DNA of 64,000 nt from Mesonia mobilis DSM 19841 (GTDB lineage: Bacteria; Bacteroidota; Bacteroidia; Flavobacteriales; Flavobacteriaceae), in contig NZ_KE384013.1 of the NCBI RefSeq assembly GCF_000423405.1, positions 1 through 64,000 of the forward strand, given 5' to 3'. Positions 36,801 through 45,872 of this stretch are shown one piece after another (position 1 is the stretch's first letter; each line of letters starts with the position of its first letter). The position numbers and the translations under genes are program-made. Below the pieces are notes generated by a model, which saw only the letters and a list, made by a program, of their open reading frames with translations, was not told the origin of the DNA and searched no databases.

Positions 36801-39800
36801 TTTAATCCGGCAGCTTCCGGAGGAAATAATTTACCCAACCCTGAAGAGAATTTTGGTGGAGTTATGCGAGAAATCACAACCACCAATTTTGAGCAGTCAA
36901 ACGTCGAGTTTATAGAATTTTGGGTGATGGATCCGTTTATTTATGATGAAAATCAAAATATTAATGAAGGTCGGGTTACTTTCAACTTAGGAAGCATTTC
37001 TGAAGATATTTTAAAAGACGGAAGAAAGCAATATGAAAATGGTCTGCCAGATAATGGTTCTGCAGAAGGAACTTTAGAGACAGCATTTGGTAAGGTGCCA
37101 TCAAATCAATCACTCGTTTATGCTTTCGATTCTGAAGGACAAGAAAGAACGAACCAAGATATTGGTTTAGATGGTTTGAGTGATGATGAAGAACGCACGA
37201 AATTTCCTGCTTTTTCTGCTCTAGAAGATCCTGCAAATGATAATTATGAATATTATTTAGCGCGTGAAGGTGGTATTTTAGATCGTTATTTATGGTATAA
37301 CGGTACGCAAGGAAACTCACCAACAGAAGTAGGACAGAATAACAGAGGTAATACTACATTGCCATCTGCAGAAGATGTAAATCGTGACAATACGATGAAT
37401 ACCATCGACAGCTATTTCGAGTATGAAGTGCCTCTTTTTAGGGATATGAGCGTCGATAATAATACAAGTTCTATCGCCGGTATTAATGAAGATTACATTA
37501 CCGATGTAAAAACATTAAATACGACCATGCAAAATGGAGATCAGATTCCGGTTAGATGGGTTCAATTTAAAGTGCCATTAAGAACCGATAGTCAATTCGC
37601 GGTAAACGGAATTGCAGATTTGCGTTCGATACGATTTATGAGAATGTTCTTGTCTGGTTTTCAGGATGATGTTGTTTTAAGATTTGGAGCTTTAAATTTG
37701 ATACGAGGCGATTACAGAAGATACAATCAAGCATTAGTACCCGATGGTAGCGACCCAGAAAATACGCCGGGAACAATTTTAGAGGTAACAGCGGTAAGTG
37801 AGGAGCAAACCTCAGATTATGTAACTCCGCCGGGAGTAGTTCGAGAAGAATTGGTGAATAATAACCAAACGATTCGAGAAGATGAGCAATCGTTGGCACT
37901 TACGGTAAAAGGTTTACAGCCTAACGATTCTAGGGCGGTTTATAAAAACTTTCAGATCGATATGCGACAGTATGAAAATCTAGAGATGTTTTTACACGCT
38001 GAAAGTTTACCGGCTCCGGCAGCTAATATTCAAGACGGAGATTTGACGGCTTTTATACGAATGGGAACCGATTTTACCGATAACTTCTATCAGGTTGAAA
38101 TTCCGTTAACAGTGAGTAATTTAAACTCTGTTAATCCGCGTGATGTTTGGCCGGAAGCAAATGATTTAGATTTACCACTTTCGCTTCTTCAGGAGATAAA
38201 ATCGATAATTATTGGGGATAGTAACTATAATCAAGGCGAATTAAATTTCTTTACTTCAGATTTACAACCGTCAGTTGGGTCTAATCCCGGTGAGTTAAGA
38301 GTAGGTATTAAAGGTAATCCTAGTTTTGGGAACATTCGTTTATTAATGTTAGGAGTAAAAAATACCGGAAATACAAATGCTTCGGGAGAAGTTTGGTTTA
38401 ATGAATTACGACTTTCAGATCTTAAAAATCAAGGAGGTTGGGCAGCTGTAGTAAATATGGATACCAATTTTGCAGATTTTGCAAATATTTCAGCCACCGG
38501 AAGAAGAAGCACTATCGGTTTTGGTTCTATTGAACAAGGTCCTAACCAACGTAGTCGTGAAGATCTTAAGCAATACGATGTAGCTACGAACTTTAATATG
38601 GGGCAATTGTTGCCTAAAACTTGGGGAGTAAATGTTCCGTTGAGTTATAGCCGTGGTGAAGAATTAATTACTCCGCAATATGATCCTGAGTATTTAGATC
38701 TAGAATTAGAAACACTTTTAGATAATACAGAAGATCAAAGTAGAAGAGACGAACTACAAGAAAGAGCCGAAGATTATACAAGAAGGCAAAGCGTAAGTGT
38801 TATTGGCTTAAGGAAAGAGCGAGTGGCTCAACAAAATCAAGAGGAACGTAAACCAATGCCTTATGATGTAGAGAATTTTGCATTTTCGGGTACTTATAAT
38901 CAAGTAGATCATCGAGATTTTGAGATTGAAGAGTCGTTAGACCAAAATGTGAATGTTGGGGCAACATACGATTATGGTTTTGAACCCTTTAAGATAGAGC
39001 CTTTTAAGAATATTAAATATTTAGATAGTAGCGAATATTTTAGAGCAATAAAAGATTTTAATCTGAATTTATTGCCTACAAGTTTATCTGCAAGCTCCAA
39101 TATTACCAGACAATATAATGAACAGGTATATCGAGAAATCAACCTTCCGCCCGGTTCTTTAGGACTTCCGAAGTTGTATCAGCGAAATTATATGTTCGAT
39201 TGGCAATATACAGTAAATCATAATTTAACAGAATCATTGAGGTTTACATTTAATTCAACAAACAATAGAATTGTAAGAAATTACATCAATGATGAGAATG
39301 AACAGGATAATTCTATAGGAGTTTGGGATGGCTTTTTTGATATAGGTCAGCCTAACCAACATTACCAAAGCTTGCAATTGAATTATGATTTGCCTTTTGA
39401 TAAAATTCCTGCATTAAAATTCATAAGAACTCAATACTCGTATACGGGTAATTTTCAATGGCAGAAAGGTTCTGAGGTTAGAAGAAGTTTGCCGGGAATA
39501 CCCGATTTAGGAAATAGTGTTCAGAATTCTAACAACCATCAAATCAATGGAACTTTTGATATGGGTACACTTTACAACTATATTGGGCTTAAGAAAAAAG
39601 CAGATCCTAATAGTAATAATAGAAACGCTAGGATGAGAAGACCTAATTCTCAAAGTGGTAATCGTTTAGGTTTTTCTAGAAGCGGGAAAGACGATAATCA
39701 GGATCAAGAAGCCAATAGTAATGATAAGTTAACAGCAGGAGATAAAGCTGTAAATACTTTTGTTGGGCTCGCAACAGCAATAAAACGACTTACGGTAAAT

Positions 39801-41111
39801 TATCAAGAAACCAACGGTATTTATTTGCCGGGTTATACAAATGATATTGGTTTCGTAGGAACTTTAAAACCCACTGCCGGTTTTACTTTTGGTAGTCAGG
39901 CAGACGTTCGAGAAATTGCAGCAAGAAATGGATGGCTTACATTATATCAAGAGTTTAACGAGCAGTATACAGAAAATGAGATGAAGACGTTAACCTTTCA
40001 AGCTCAGTTAGATTTACTGCCAGATCTAACCATCGATTTAAATGCAAACAGGACTTATTCTGAAACTTATACTGAGAATTATAGAATCAATCCGCAAGAT
40101 TTACAATACCGATCGTTAACGCCAAATACGTATGGTAGTTTTAGCATTACTAATGTAATGATTGGTACCGCGTTTAGTGGAAGTACACAAGAGTTTTCAG
40201 AAACTTTTGAGCAATTTAGAGAGAATAGGCTTACCGTGGCAAATCGATTAGCACAACAAGCAGGAATCGATACCAGTAATCCAGATAACTTAGATGAACA
40301 AGGTTACCCGATTGGTTTTGGAGGTAACAGTCAGGCGGTTTTACTTCCATCATTTCTTTCAGCATATACCAATCAAAGTCCGGAGAAAGTTGGTTTAGGT
40401 TTTACTAAAAGTACTCCACTACCAAACTGGAATTTAAAATATACCGGTCTTATGCGTATTGGCTGGTTTAAAGAACGATTTAGAAGATTTAGCTTGCAAC
40501 ACGGTTATAGTTCGATTTATAATGTAAATCAATTTCAAAGTAATTTAGATTATAATAGAAACGCTCCTTACAGCGAATTGAATAAAGATCAATCCGGTAA
40601 TTTTAAAAATGAATATTTAATTTCTACCGTAAATTTAGTTGAACAGTTTTCACCGTTAATTAAAGTAGATATGGAGTTAAAAAGTTCAGTGAAAATTTTA
40701 GCTGAAATCCGTAAAGATCGCGCACTATCCTTAAGTTTTGATAATAATTTACTAACCGAAGTTCAGGGTGATCAATATACCTTAGGTTTAGGTTATCGGG
40801 TAAAAGATTTAAAGATCGCAACTAGAATTGCAGGGCAACCAAGAATATTAAGTAGTGATTTAAACTTTAAAGCAGACGTTTCTCTTAGGAGAAATGAAAC
40901 AATAATACGATATTTGGACCTTAATAATAGTCAAACCACAGCTGGGCAAGATATCTGGACCATCAATTTTACGGCAGATTACGCCTTGTCTAAGAATTTA
41001 ACGGCTATATTTTATTATGATCATAGTTTTTCAGAATATGCGATTTCAACAGCATTTCCGCAAACAACGATACGATCAGGAATAACATTGAGATATAACT
41101 TTGGAAATTAA
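33840..41111 (+). CDS. sprA: SprA: outer-membrane translocon of the type IX secretion system
   Basis: 2423 aa, TTG start. It is the only start ahead of the signal peptide (about residues 5-28, ending GAFSQ); the next Met falls inside the hydrophobic core. SprA is a giant 36-strand beta-barrel through which T9SS cargo, including gliding adhesins, crosses the outer membrane. The length and segments such as SVEVDLGVLYSKQDNPSLSPRNRS, EYTLYPQLGYVSLNQRI, VTVTAGGRVLQEGVDYTVDY and the repeated GxVWFNELRLSDL type motif agree with the family, and the protein ends in aromatic-rich barrel strands (ITLRYNFGN). A flexible Asn/Arg-rich loop lies around residues 1915-1965. It follows ruvA and precedes gcvH in the order that I recall for Flavobacterium johnsoniae. 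Confidence 0.96.
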   Translation: MRENNFFNYNFSFLSLAFFLVTMGAFSQEEENTTEQDSTKTGYKLGQITMQNPNSIVSKYTYDPILDRYLYTETIGDVNVSLPMVLTREEFQELVLEEQMKDYFKQKSDAVSGRDEDAEAQQRNLLPIFYVDNEFFQSVFGGTEIEVIPQGSVEVDLGVLYSKQDNPSLSPRNRSSLTFDFEQRISLSLLGKVGKRLQVTANYDTESTFDFQNQIKLEYTPTEDDIVRKIEVGNVNMPINNSLIQGSQSLFGVKTQLQFGRTTITGVFSEQNSERQTTNIQGGGAVQEFEKFILDYDENKHFFLSHYFRDQYNDALQNYPFITSNIQVTRVQIWVTNRTNNTQALTNARNIVAIQDLGESNPENIGVLLDSDGNPNNSPAFANFVNATPGSYPSNANNDFNPLGINGPQQTVLTSAIRDISTVDQGFGPNSGDVDEGVDYAKLENARQLQPNEYTLYPQLGYVSLNQRITNDEILAVAYQYTVNGQVFQVGEFANDGVQATSAQQGADPNNPNDQVAVNQNLVVKMLKSPITNVNEPIWDLMMKNIYSLGAYQLEREDFRFNILYTDPQPLNYISQAEGSATPLPGDVEDTNLLRVFNLDNLNMNNDPVVGGDGFFDFVPQQTIDVENGRIIFTTVEPFGEYLFNKLDNTPNGGTEDYNNPNTYNDNQSQYVFRSLYTTTKTQAEQEQAEKNKFQLKGSYKSSGQDGIPIGAFNVPQGSVTVTAGGRVLQEGVDYTVDYQLGRVKILDEALLASDTPIQVSTENNAMFGQQTKRFTGIDVQHKFSEDFLIGATYVNLNERPLTQKANYSYEPINNSMYGFNVNYSTEVPFFTRLVNKLPNIDTDVESNFSVRGEFAYLRPGSPKGDNFNGEATSYVDDFEASQTSISVLSPLSWFLSSAPVGFGGELANNDLAVNYKRAHLNWYNIDPIFYTNQRPGGISDQDLSTYATRRVFIDEIYPNTDIVQGQAQVIYTLDMAYYPGQRGQYNFNPAASGGNNLPNPEENFGGVMREITTTNFEQSNVEFIEFWVMDPFIYDENQNINEGRVTFNLGSISEDILKDGRKQYENGLPDNGSAEGTLETAFGKVPSNQSLVYAFDSEGQERTNQDIGLDGLSDDEERTKFPAFSALEDPANDNYEYYLAREGGILDRYLWYNGTQGNSPTEVGQNNRGNTTLPSAEDVNRDNTMNTIDSYFEYEVPLFRDMSVDNNTSSIAGINEDYITDVKTLNTTMQNGDQIPVRWVQFKVPLRTDSQFAVNGIADLRSIRFMRMFLSGFQDDVVLRFGALNLIRGDYRRYNQALVPDGSDPENTPGTILEVTAVSEEQTSDYVTPPGVVREELVNNNQTIREDEQSLALTVKGLQPNDSRAVYKNFQIDMRQYENLEMFLHAESLPAPAANIQDGDLTAFIRMGTDFTDNFYQVEIPLTVSNLNSVNPRDVWPEANDLDLPLSLLQEIKSIIIGDSNYNQGELNFFTSDLQPSVGSNPGELRVGIKGNPSFGNIRLLMLGVKNTGNTNASGEVWFNELRLSDLKNQGGWAAVVNMDTNFADFANISATGRRSTIGFGSIEQGPNQRSREDLKQYDVATNFNMGQLLPKTWGVNVPLSYSRGEELITPQYDPEYLDLELETLLDNTEDQSRRDELQERAEDYTRRQSVSVIGLRKERVAQQNQEERKPMPYDVENFAFSGTYNQVDHRDFEIEESLDQNVNVGATYDYGFEPFKIEPFKNIKYLDSSEYFRAIKDFNLNLLPTSLSASSNITRQYNEQVYREINLPPGSLGLPKLYQRNYMFDWQYTVNHNLTESLRFTFNSTNNRIVRNYINDENEQDNSIGVWDGFFDIGQPNQHYQSLQLNYDLPFDKIPALKFIRTQYSYTGNFQWQKGSEVRRSLPGIPDLGNSVQNSNNHQINGTFDMGTLYNYIGLKKKADPNSNNRNARMRRPNSQSGNRLGFSRSGKDDNQDQEANSNDKLTAGDKAVNTFVGLATAIKRLTVNYQETNGIYLPGYTNDIGFVGTLKPTAGFTFGSQADVREIAARNGWLTLYQEFNEQYTENEMKTLTFQAQLDLLPDLTIDLNANRTYSETYTENYRINPQDLQYRSLTPNTYGSFSITNVMIGTAFSGSTQEFSETFEQFRENRLTVANRLAQQAGIDTSNPDNLDEQGYPIGFGGNSQAVLLPSFLSAYTNQSPEKVGLGFTKSTPLPNWNLKYTGLMRIGWFKERFRRFSLQHGYSSIYNVNQFQSNLDYNRNAPYSELNKDQSGNFKNEYLISTVNLVEQFSPLIKVDMELKSSVKILAEIRKDRALSLSFDNNLLTEVQGDQYTLGLGYRVKDLKIATRIAGQPRILSSDLNFKADVSLRRNETIIRYLDLNNSQTTAGQDIWTINFTADYALSKNLTAIFYYDHSFSEYAISTAFPQTTIRSGITLRYNFGN

Positions 41112-41139
41112 TAAATAACAAACAACTAAAAATTGAAAT

Positions 41140-41520
41140 ATGGGAGCTCCTAAAGACTTAAAATACACAAAAGATCACGAGTGGGTTAAAATTGACGGAG
41201 ATGTAGCAACTGTTGGTATTACCGATTTTGCACAAGGAGAATTAGGTGATATCGTTTATGTTGAAGTAGAAACATTAGACGAAACCTTAGATCGTGAAGA
41301 GGTTTTCGGTACAGTTGAAGCTGTAAAAACAGTATCAGATTTATACTTGCCGCTTTCAGGTGAAATCATCGAATTTAATGAGTCTTTAGAAGACGAGCCA
41401 GAAAATGTAAATACAGATCCTTACGGTGACGGGTGGATGATTAAAATTAAAATCTCTAATCCAGACGAGATCGAAGATCTTTTAGATGAAGCAGCTTATC
41501 AAGAACTTATTGGAGCCTAA
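41140..41520 (+). CDS. gcvH: Glycine cleavage system H protein
   Basis: 126 aa, cytosolic. Shows LKYTKDHEWVKIDGDVATVGITDFAQGELGDIVYVE and the lipoyl site FGTVEAVKTVSDLYLPLSG, where the lysine in VEAVKTV carries lipoate. H protein shuttles the aminomethyl group between GcvP and GcvT; neither partner gene is in the window. It begins 28 nt after sprA, and the VanZ gene overlaps its 3' end by 35 nt. Confidence 0.97.
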   Translation: MGAPKDLKYTKDHEWVKIDGDVATVGITDFAQGELGDIVYVEVETLDETLDREEVFGTVEAVKTVSDLYLPLSGEIIEFNESLEDEPENVNTDPYGDGWMIKIKISNPDEIEDLLDEAAYQELIGA

Positions 41521-41902
41521 ACTGGCTTTGCTGCTTTCGGTAGTTTATACGTTGGCTATACTTGTTCTTTCGCTTATTAATTTAAAAGATATACCGGCAC
41601 CTAAGTTCGAACATTCAGATAAGTATATGCATACCATTGCTTATTTTGGGTTAACACTTATTTGGTATATGTATTATTTTAGTAGAAAAGCGTGGCTTTC
41701 AGTTCAAATTAGATACTTAGGTATTATTTGTTTGCTAATAATTGCTTTTGGCATCTTTATTGAGATTTTACAAGATAGTTTAACCACTTATCGAACTATA
41801 GATAGCTTAGATATGTTAGCTAACTCTTTAGGAGTTTTGATAGCATTTTCCTTAATTTTTGCCTTAAAAACGCAATTGAAAAAAGTTAAAAGCAGATTAT
41901 AG
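41486..41902 (+). CDS. VanZ family membrane protein
   Basis: 138 aa with four membrane helices (about 12-30, 45-65, 74-95 and 112-130). VanZ-type features include the HSDKYMHTIAYFGLTLIWY segment with DK..H..AY and the IEILQDSLTTYRTIDSLDMLANSLG segment near the end. The exact role of small VanZ proteins is not established. The ATG at 41486 overlaps gcvH by 35 nt; a TTG at 41510 would give an eight-residue shorter protein and an 11-nt overlap. The choice between them is open. Confidence 0.85.
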   Translation: MKQLIKNLLEPKLALLLSVVYTLAILVLSLINLKDIPAPKFEHSDKYMHTIAYFGLTLIWYMYYFSRKAWLSVQIRYLGIICLLIIAFGIFIEILQDSLTTYRTIDSLDMLANSLGVLIAFSLIFALKTQLKKVKSRL

Positions 41903-41953
41903 TTTAGATTTTTATAAAAAATAATTACTTTAGCAATCCGATAATAAGAAATT

Positions 41954-42685
41954 ATGGAACCAAAGAAGAATCCTAAAAAAGACATGAGAAAGAATAGCGT
42001 GCTATACTTTCAACTTGGTCTTATTTTGATGCTCCTTGTCGTATGGAGAGCAATCGAATGGAAAACATACGAAAAAGAGGCGATAGAGCAGGAAGTTGTC
42101 CAGTTCGATCAACTTGCTGAAGAAGAAGAGGTAACGATGACGATGCCGCCAGATGCACCGCCACCACCACCGCCACCGCCACCAGCACCAGAAGTTATTG
42201 AGGTAGTAGAAGACGATGTAGAGATAGAAGAAGAAGTAATCGAATCTACCGAGGTAACCGAAGAGCCGCCGGAAATTGTTGAGGTTTCTGAAGTTGCAGA
42301 AGCGCCAAGCGAAGAGCCGATCGCAGATGTACCTTTTACCGCAATTGAAGATGTGCCAATTTTCCCTGGTTGTGAGAAATACAAAACTAACGACGAGCGT
42401 AAAGCTTGTATGAGTGAAAAAATTAAAGACTTTGTAAATAGTAAGTTCGATACAGACCTTGGTGCAGAATTAGGGCTTAGTGGTATTAACCGAGTTTACG
42501 TAAGATTTAAAATTGATAGTAAAGGTAAAATTGTAGGGGTTCAAGCAAGAGCTCCACACCCCAGACTTCAAAAAGAAGCAGAGCGTGTAGTAAACATGTT
42601 GCCTAGTATGACTCCGGGTAAACAGCGAGGTAAAGCTGTTGGGGTTTTATATTCACTACCAATTGTTTTTCAAGTTCAAGATTAA
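41954..42685 (+). CDS. Energy transducer TonB (first of two)
   Basis: 243 aa. A single N-terminal membrane helix (about 17-35) follows a short basic cytoplasmic end. The periplasmic linker opens with an acidic stretch, then a run of about ten prolines (residues 59-75) and acidic V/E repeats. The C-terminal TonB domain (about 130-243) has VPIFPGCEKYKT, RVYVRFKIDSKGKIVGVQARAPH and LPIVFQVQD. Cysteines 140 and 152 flank the start of the domain and could form a disulfide. Acts with ExbB/ExbD, not in the window, to energise outer-membrane receptors. Followed by a terminator. Confidence 0.92.
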   Translation: MEPKKNPKKDMRKNSVLYFQLGLILMLLVVWRAIEWKTYEKEAIEQEVVQFDQLAEEEEVTMTMPPDAPPPPPPPPPAPEVIEVVEDDVEIEEEVIESTEVTEEPPEIVEVSEVAEAPSEEPIADVPFTAIEDVPIFPGCEKYKTNDERKACMSEKIKDFVNSKFDTDLGAELGLSGINRVYVRFKIDSKGKIVGVQARAPHPRLQKEAERVVNMLPSMTPGKQRGKAVGVLYSLPIVFQVQD

Positions 42686-42708
42686 ATATTTCTTATTTAT
42701 ATAGAATA

Positions 42709-42738
42709 AGCCTCTAAGTTTTCTTAGAGGTTTTTTTA
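42709..42738 (+). terminator. Terminator between the two tonB genes
   Basis: 8-bp stem CCTCTAAG (42711-42718) with CTTAGAGG (42723-42730), TTTT loop and seven T after it. It separates transcription of the two tonB genes. Confidence 0.88.
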
Positions 42739-42799
42739 TGTTTTAAAGTTTGGCATAGTAGCTGTTATTCTCTAAGTATTAACTTAAAAATTTAATATT

Positions 42800-43540
42800 A
42801 TGAGAAACTTTAACGAAAAACCTAAGATTAAAAGCAATTCTGTTTATTTTCAGCTAGGCTTGATTGTAGCCTTAGCGGTAGCGTTGTTTTTTATCGAGCA
42901 AACTTCAGTAAAGAAAACCTATAAAGACAAAGCGGTAAAAACAGATGTCTTTACAATGGAAGATTCTTACGATGAACCTCTAGTTGTAGAAAAAGAGCAG
43001 GTGAAAAAGGTAGAAAAAATTGAGAGAAAAGAACCTGAACCACTACCTACAGAACCAAACGACATCGAGCCTGATCCGGAAGATATTTTTGAAAATAAAG
43101 AGCCAACTGTAGATGAAGGTGATTTAAATTTAGATGAGCCAAATACCGATGAGCCGATAGCCAAAATTCCTGAAGTAAATAAAAATTATGCGGTAACTAA
43201 TGTTTCAGAAATTCCTGTATTTCCCGGTTGTGATCGTTATGAAACCAGAGAAGAGAAATTTCAATGTTTTTCAGAAAAAATTAGAGAATTAGTGGTTCGA
43301 AAATATGATAGCGGTTTAGGAGAAGAGCTTGGTCTTCAGGGGAAGCAAAAAATTTATGTGAACTTCACGATTAATAAAGAAGGAGAAATTGTCGATGTGA
43401 AAGCAAGATCTACTCATAAAATATTAGCAGACGAGGCAAAACGTGTGGCTAAACTTTTACCAAAGATGAAACCGGGTAGACAAAACGGTCAAGCGGTTAA
43501 TGTAAATTATTCACTTCCTATTTTATTAGATATTCAGTAG
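42800..43540 (+). CDS. Energy transducer TonB (second of two)
   Basis: 246 aa. Same plan as its upstream neighbour: basic end, one membrane helix (about 15-33), long acidic/proline-containing periplasmic linker (KIERKEPEPLPTEPNDIEPD and onward, without a pure proline run) and a C-terminal TonB domain with IPVFPGCDRYET, KIYVNFTINKEGEIVDVKARSTH and LPILLDIQ. Cysteines 144 and 156 match the pair in the first TonB exactly in spacing. The two are tandem paralogues that have diverged mainly in the linker, which suggests different partners. It has its own transcript start because a terminator precedes it. Confidence 0.92.
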   Translation: MRNFNEKPKIKSNSVYFQLGLIVALAVALFFIEQTSVKKTYKDKAVKTDVFTMEDSYDEPLVVEKEQVKKVEKIERKEPEPLPTEPNDIEPDPEDIFENKEPTVDEGDLNLDEPNTDEPIAKIPEVNKNYAVTNVSEIPVFPGCDRYETREEKFQCFSEKIRELVVRKYDSGLGEELGLQGKQKIYVNFTINKEGEIVDVKARSTHKILADEAKRVAKLLPKMKPGRQNGQAVNVNYSLPILLDIQ

Positions 43541-43620
43541 AACTTTACTTGATAATCTATTAAGAGCACTTATCATAACTTAAAAATTTACGTATCTTTC
43601 CCGACAAAATAAAGGTTGAT

Positions 43621-45780
43621 ATGAAGGTTTTAATGGTTGTTTTGAGTGCTTTTTTATTTGTAAGTGCTTACGCTCAGGATAATTTACAACAAGATGAACG
43701 ATTTCCTGTTTTTACCGAATGTGAAAACGTAAATTATAGCGAGCAAGAAAATTGCTTTTACAACCAAATTCGAGCTAAGGTGATGACTAATTTTGAGCTA
43801 CCAGATGCGGTTGCTGAAGATAATTATCAAGGAAAGATCACGGTTCTTTTTGAAGTAACTCCTGAAGGTAAATTTAGAGTTATTTATGTCGATGCGGTTT
43901 ACGATGAGTTAAAACAAGAGGCTGAAAAAGTTTTTACTGAATTAGATGAAGTAAAGCCTGCGACCTACAATGGCAATCCTATTTACATGCAATTTAGAAT
44001 GCCAATTTACCTTCCGCTAGACCGAAATAAATCAGCTTCAGAAAATAATCAAATCGTTGCTCAAGAAGTTAATGTTGAAGGAAATTCTGTGGCGAACGAA
44101 TCAAATTCAACTCAAAAAAAATCACTTCCGAAGAAAAAAGAGATTTATAGTGAAGAATACGATAGTGTTTCAAAATCACTTTCAGCCTATACGCATAAAC
44201 AATTTTTAAGTCATCTAAACATTCCGTTTTCGCACGAAGTTTACAATCGTTTTGATGATGAAATGAATCGAGTTGGGACAAATACGCATACTGCTTCTAA
44301 ACCATTTTTATATTCAGATGTAAAACCTTATTACGATTTTCAAAAAGAAAATGAAGCCTTAGCTTACGATGTAGATTCTTGGTTGGGAAGAAAGTTTTTT
44401 AATGAGCATATGGTTCGTATTCAGTCTGAAAAATATTGGTTTGTGGCCGATGTTGCTGCAGATCTTCAGATAGGGAAAGATTTTGATGCAGATTTTAGCA
44501 CGACTTATAATAATACACGAGCTGCGGTTATACAAGGTGGGATTGGTAAAGACTTAAATTTTTATGCGGCAGTTTACGAAAGTCAAGGTCGTTTTGCGCA
44601 ATATTTTAATCAATACGCAGAATCTATTCGTCCAGATGGTGGTAATCCGGCAATTATTCCCGGTCGAGGTATTGCAAAAGAGTTTGGAGAAGATTACGAT
44701 TATCCGGTTGCTGAAGGTTATTTGTCGTACAGCCCGAGTGAGCATTTTAACGTTCAATTTGGTCACGGTAAAAACTTTATAGGTGATGGTTATCGATCGT
44801 TGTTAATGAGTGATGTTGCAAGTCCGTACCCGTTTTTTAAATTGAATACTTCTTTTTGGAAGTTGAAATACACCAATACTTGGATGTCGATGCGCGACGT
44901 TCGTCCGGCAGTTACCGAGAGCGGTTCTTTTAGAACAAAATATGTAGCTAATCACTATTTAAGTTACAATGTGACTAAGCGTTTAAATATTGGTTTGTTC
45001 GAATCTGTAATTTGGGAGAATGATAACGATCGTGGTTTCGATTTAAATTATTTAAATCCGGTAATTTTTTATCGCGCGATCGAATTTTCAACAGGATCCA
45101 GAGGAGGTAACGCGCTTATTGGATTAACCGGAAAATACAAATGGAGCAATCATTTTAATATGTACGGCCAGTTAATGATCGACGAATTTTCTTCATCAGA
45201 TATTTTTGGAGGCGAGCAGAGTTATAAAAACAAGTTAGGCTTTCAGTTAGGGTTGAAGTATTTCAACGCCTTCAATTTAGATAATCTTTACCTTCAATTA
45301 GAGTTTAATAAAGTGAGACCTTACACGTATTCTCACAATGAGATCACTTTAAATTATGGTCATAATAATCAGTCTTTGGCGCATTTGTGGGGAGCAAATT
45401 TTAGAGAATTAATTGCCATTGCCAGGTATAAAAAAGATCGACTTTACGGTCACGTAAAATTTATTGTGGGTAAACGAGGTTTTGAGTTAGAACCCGATTT
45501 AAACCCTTTCTACGGAAGTGATATTTACGGAAACGATGAAAACAGACCTTCTGATAACGGAAACGAAATGTTTCAAGGGAATGCTGCCGATTTTCTGTAT
45601 GGTGAATTAGAGTTGGGGTATATCGTAAATCCGGCAACCAATCTTAAGGTTTATGCGAATTTTATTCACCGAAATCTAAACGCCGATCTTCCCGGAGTTA
45701 ACTACGGTTTTCAGAAAAATACCTCTTGGGTGAACTTTGGTTTTAGAACAGATTTATTTAATTGGTATTACGATTTTTAA
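43621..45780 (+). CDS. remB: RemB-like gliding-associated outer-membrane protein with N-terminal TonB-C-like domain
   Basis: 719 aa with a signal peptide (residues 1-19, ending AYAQ). Residues about 27-137 resemble the TonB C-terminal domain: FPVFTECENVNYSEQENCFYNQI, ITVLFEVTPEGKFRVIYVDA and MQFRMPIYLPLD, with Cys34 and Cys45 matching the Cys pair in the two TonB proteins next door. A K/S-rich linker follows, then a beta-barrel-like region (about 190-719) with Wzi-like segments such as FNVQFGHGKNFIGDGYRSLLMSD and LNPVIFYRAIEFSTGSRGGNALIG, ending in FRTDLFNWYYDF. RemB is known from F. johnsoniae as a protein affecting gliding; name is given from motif memory and from its place near sprA. Confidence 0.75.
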   Translation: MKVLMVVLSAFLFVSAYAQDNLQQDERFPVFTECENVNYSEQENCFYNQIRAKVMTNFELPDAVAEDNYQGKITVLFEVTPEGKFRVIYVDAVYDELKQEAEKVFTELDEVKPATYNGNPIYMQFRMPIYLPLDRNKSASENNQIVAQEVNVEGNSVANESNSTQKKSLPKKKEIYSEEYDSVSKSLSAYTHKQFLSHLNIPFSHEVYNRFDDEMNRVGTNTHTASKPFLYSDVKPYYDFQKENEALAYDVDSWLGRKFFNEHMVRIQSEKYWFVADVAADLQIGKDFDADFSTTYNNTRAAVIQGGIGKDLNFYAAVYESQGRFAQYFNQYAESIRPDGGNPAIIPGRGIAKEFGEDYDYPVAEGYLSYSPSEHFNVQFGHGKNFIGDGYRSLLMSDVASPYPFFKLNTSFWKLKYTNTWMSMRDVRPAVTESGSFRTKYVANHYLSYNVTKRLNIGLFESVIWENDNDRGFDLNYLNPVIFYRAIEFSTGSRGGNALIGLTGKYKWSNHFNMYGQLMIDEFSSSDIFGGEQSYKNKLGFQLGLKYFNAFNLDNLYLQLEFNKVRPYTYSHNEITLNYGHNNQSLAHLWGANFRELIAIARYKKDRLYGHVKFIVGKRGFELEPDLNPFYGSDIYGNDENRPSDNGNEMFQGNAADFLYGELELGYIVNPATNLKVYANFIHRNLNADLPGVNYGFQKNTSWVNFGFRTDLFNWYYDF

Positions 45781-45821
45781 GCCGTAAAAAGTTAAATCGA
45801 ATAATATCCTGAATTTCTGCC

Positions 45822-45851
45822 TTGTAAAAAGGGTTTTTAACAGTATCTTTG
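45822..45851 (+). promoter_or_regulatory. Promoter of ctaB and the oxidase-assembly cluster
   Basis: TTG (45822-45824), 19-nt spacer, TATCTTTG (45844-45851). The -7 box covers the TTG that would begin the longest frame of ctaB, so that codon cannot be the start. Confidence 0.7.
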
Positions 45852-45872
45852 CAGGCGCAAAATAGATATCTC

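Noticed and set aside
42160-42190. CCA/CCG triplet run in tonB as a slippage or phase-variation tract
   Set aside because: Codons vary between CCA and CCG and the frame is intact; periplasmic proline runs are normal for TonB linkers.
42109-42384. Minus-strand Ser/Gly-rich frame opposite tonB
   Set aside because: Antisense of the proline/acidic TonB linker; no start signals or plausible protein.
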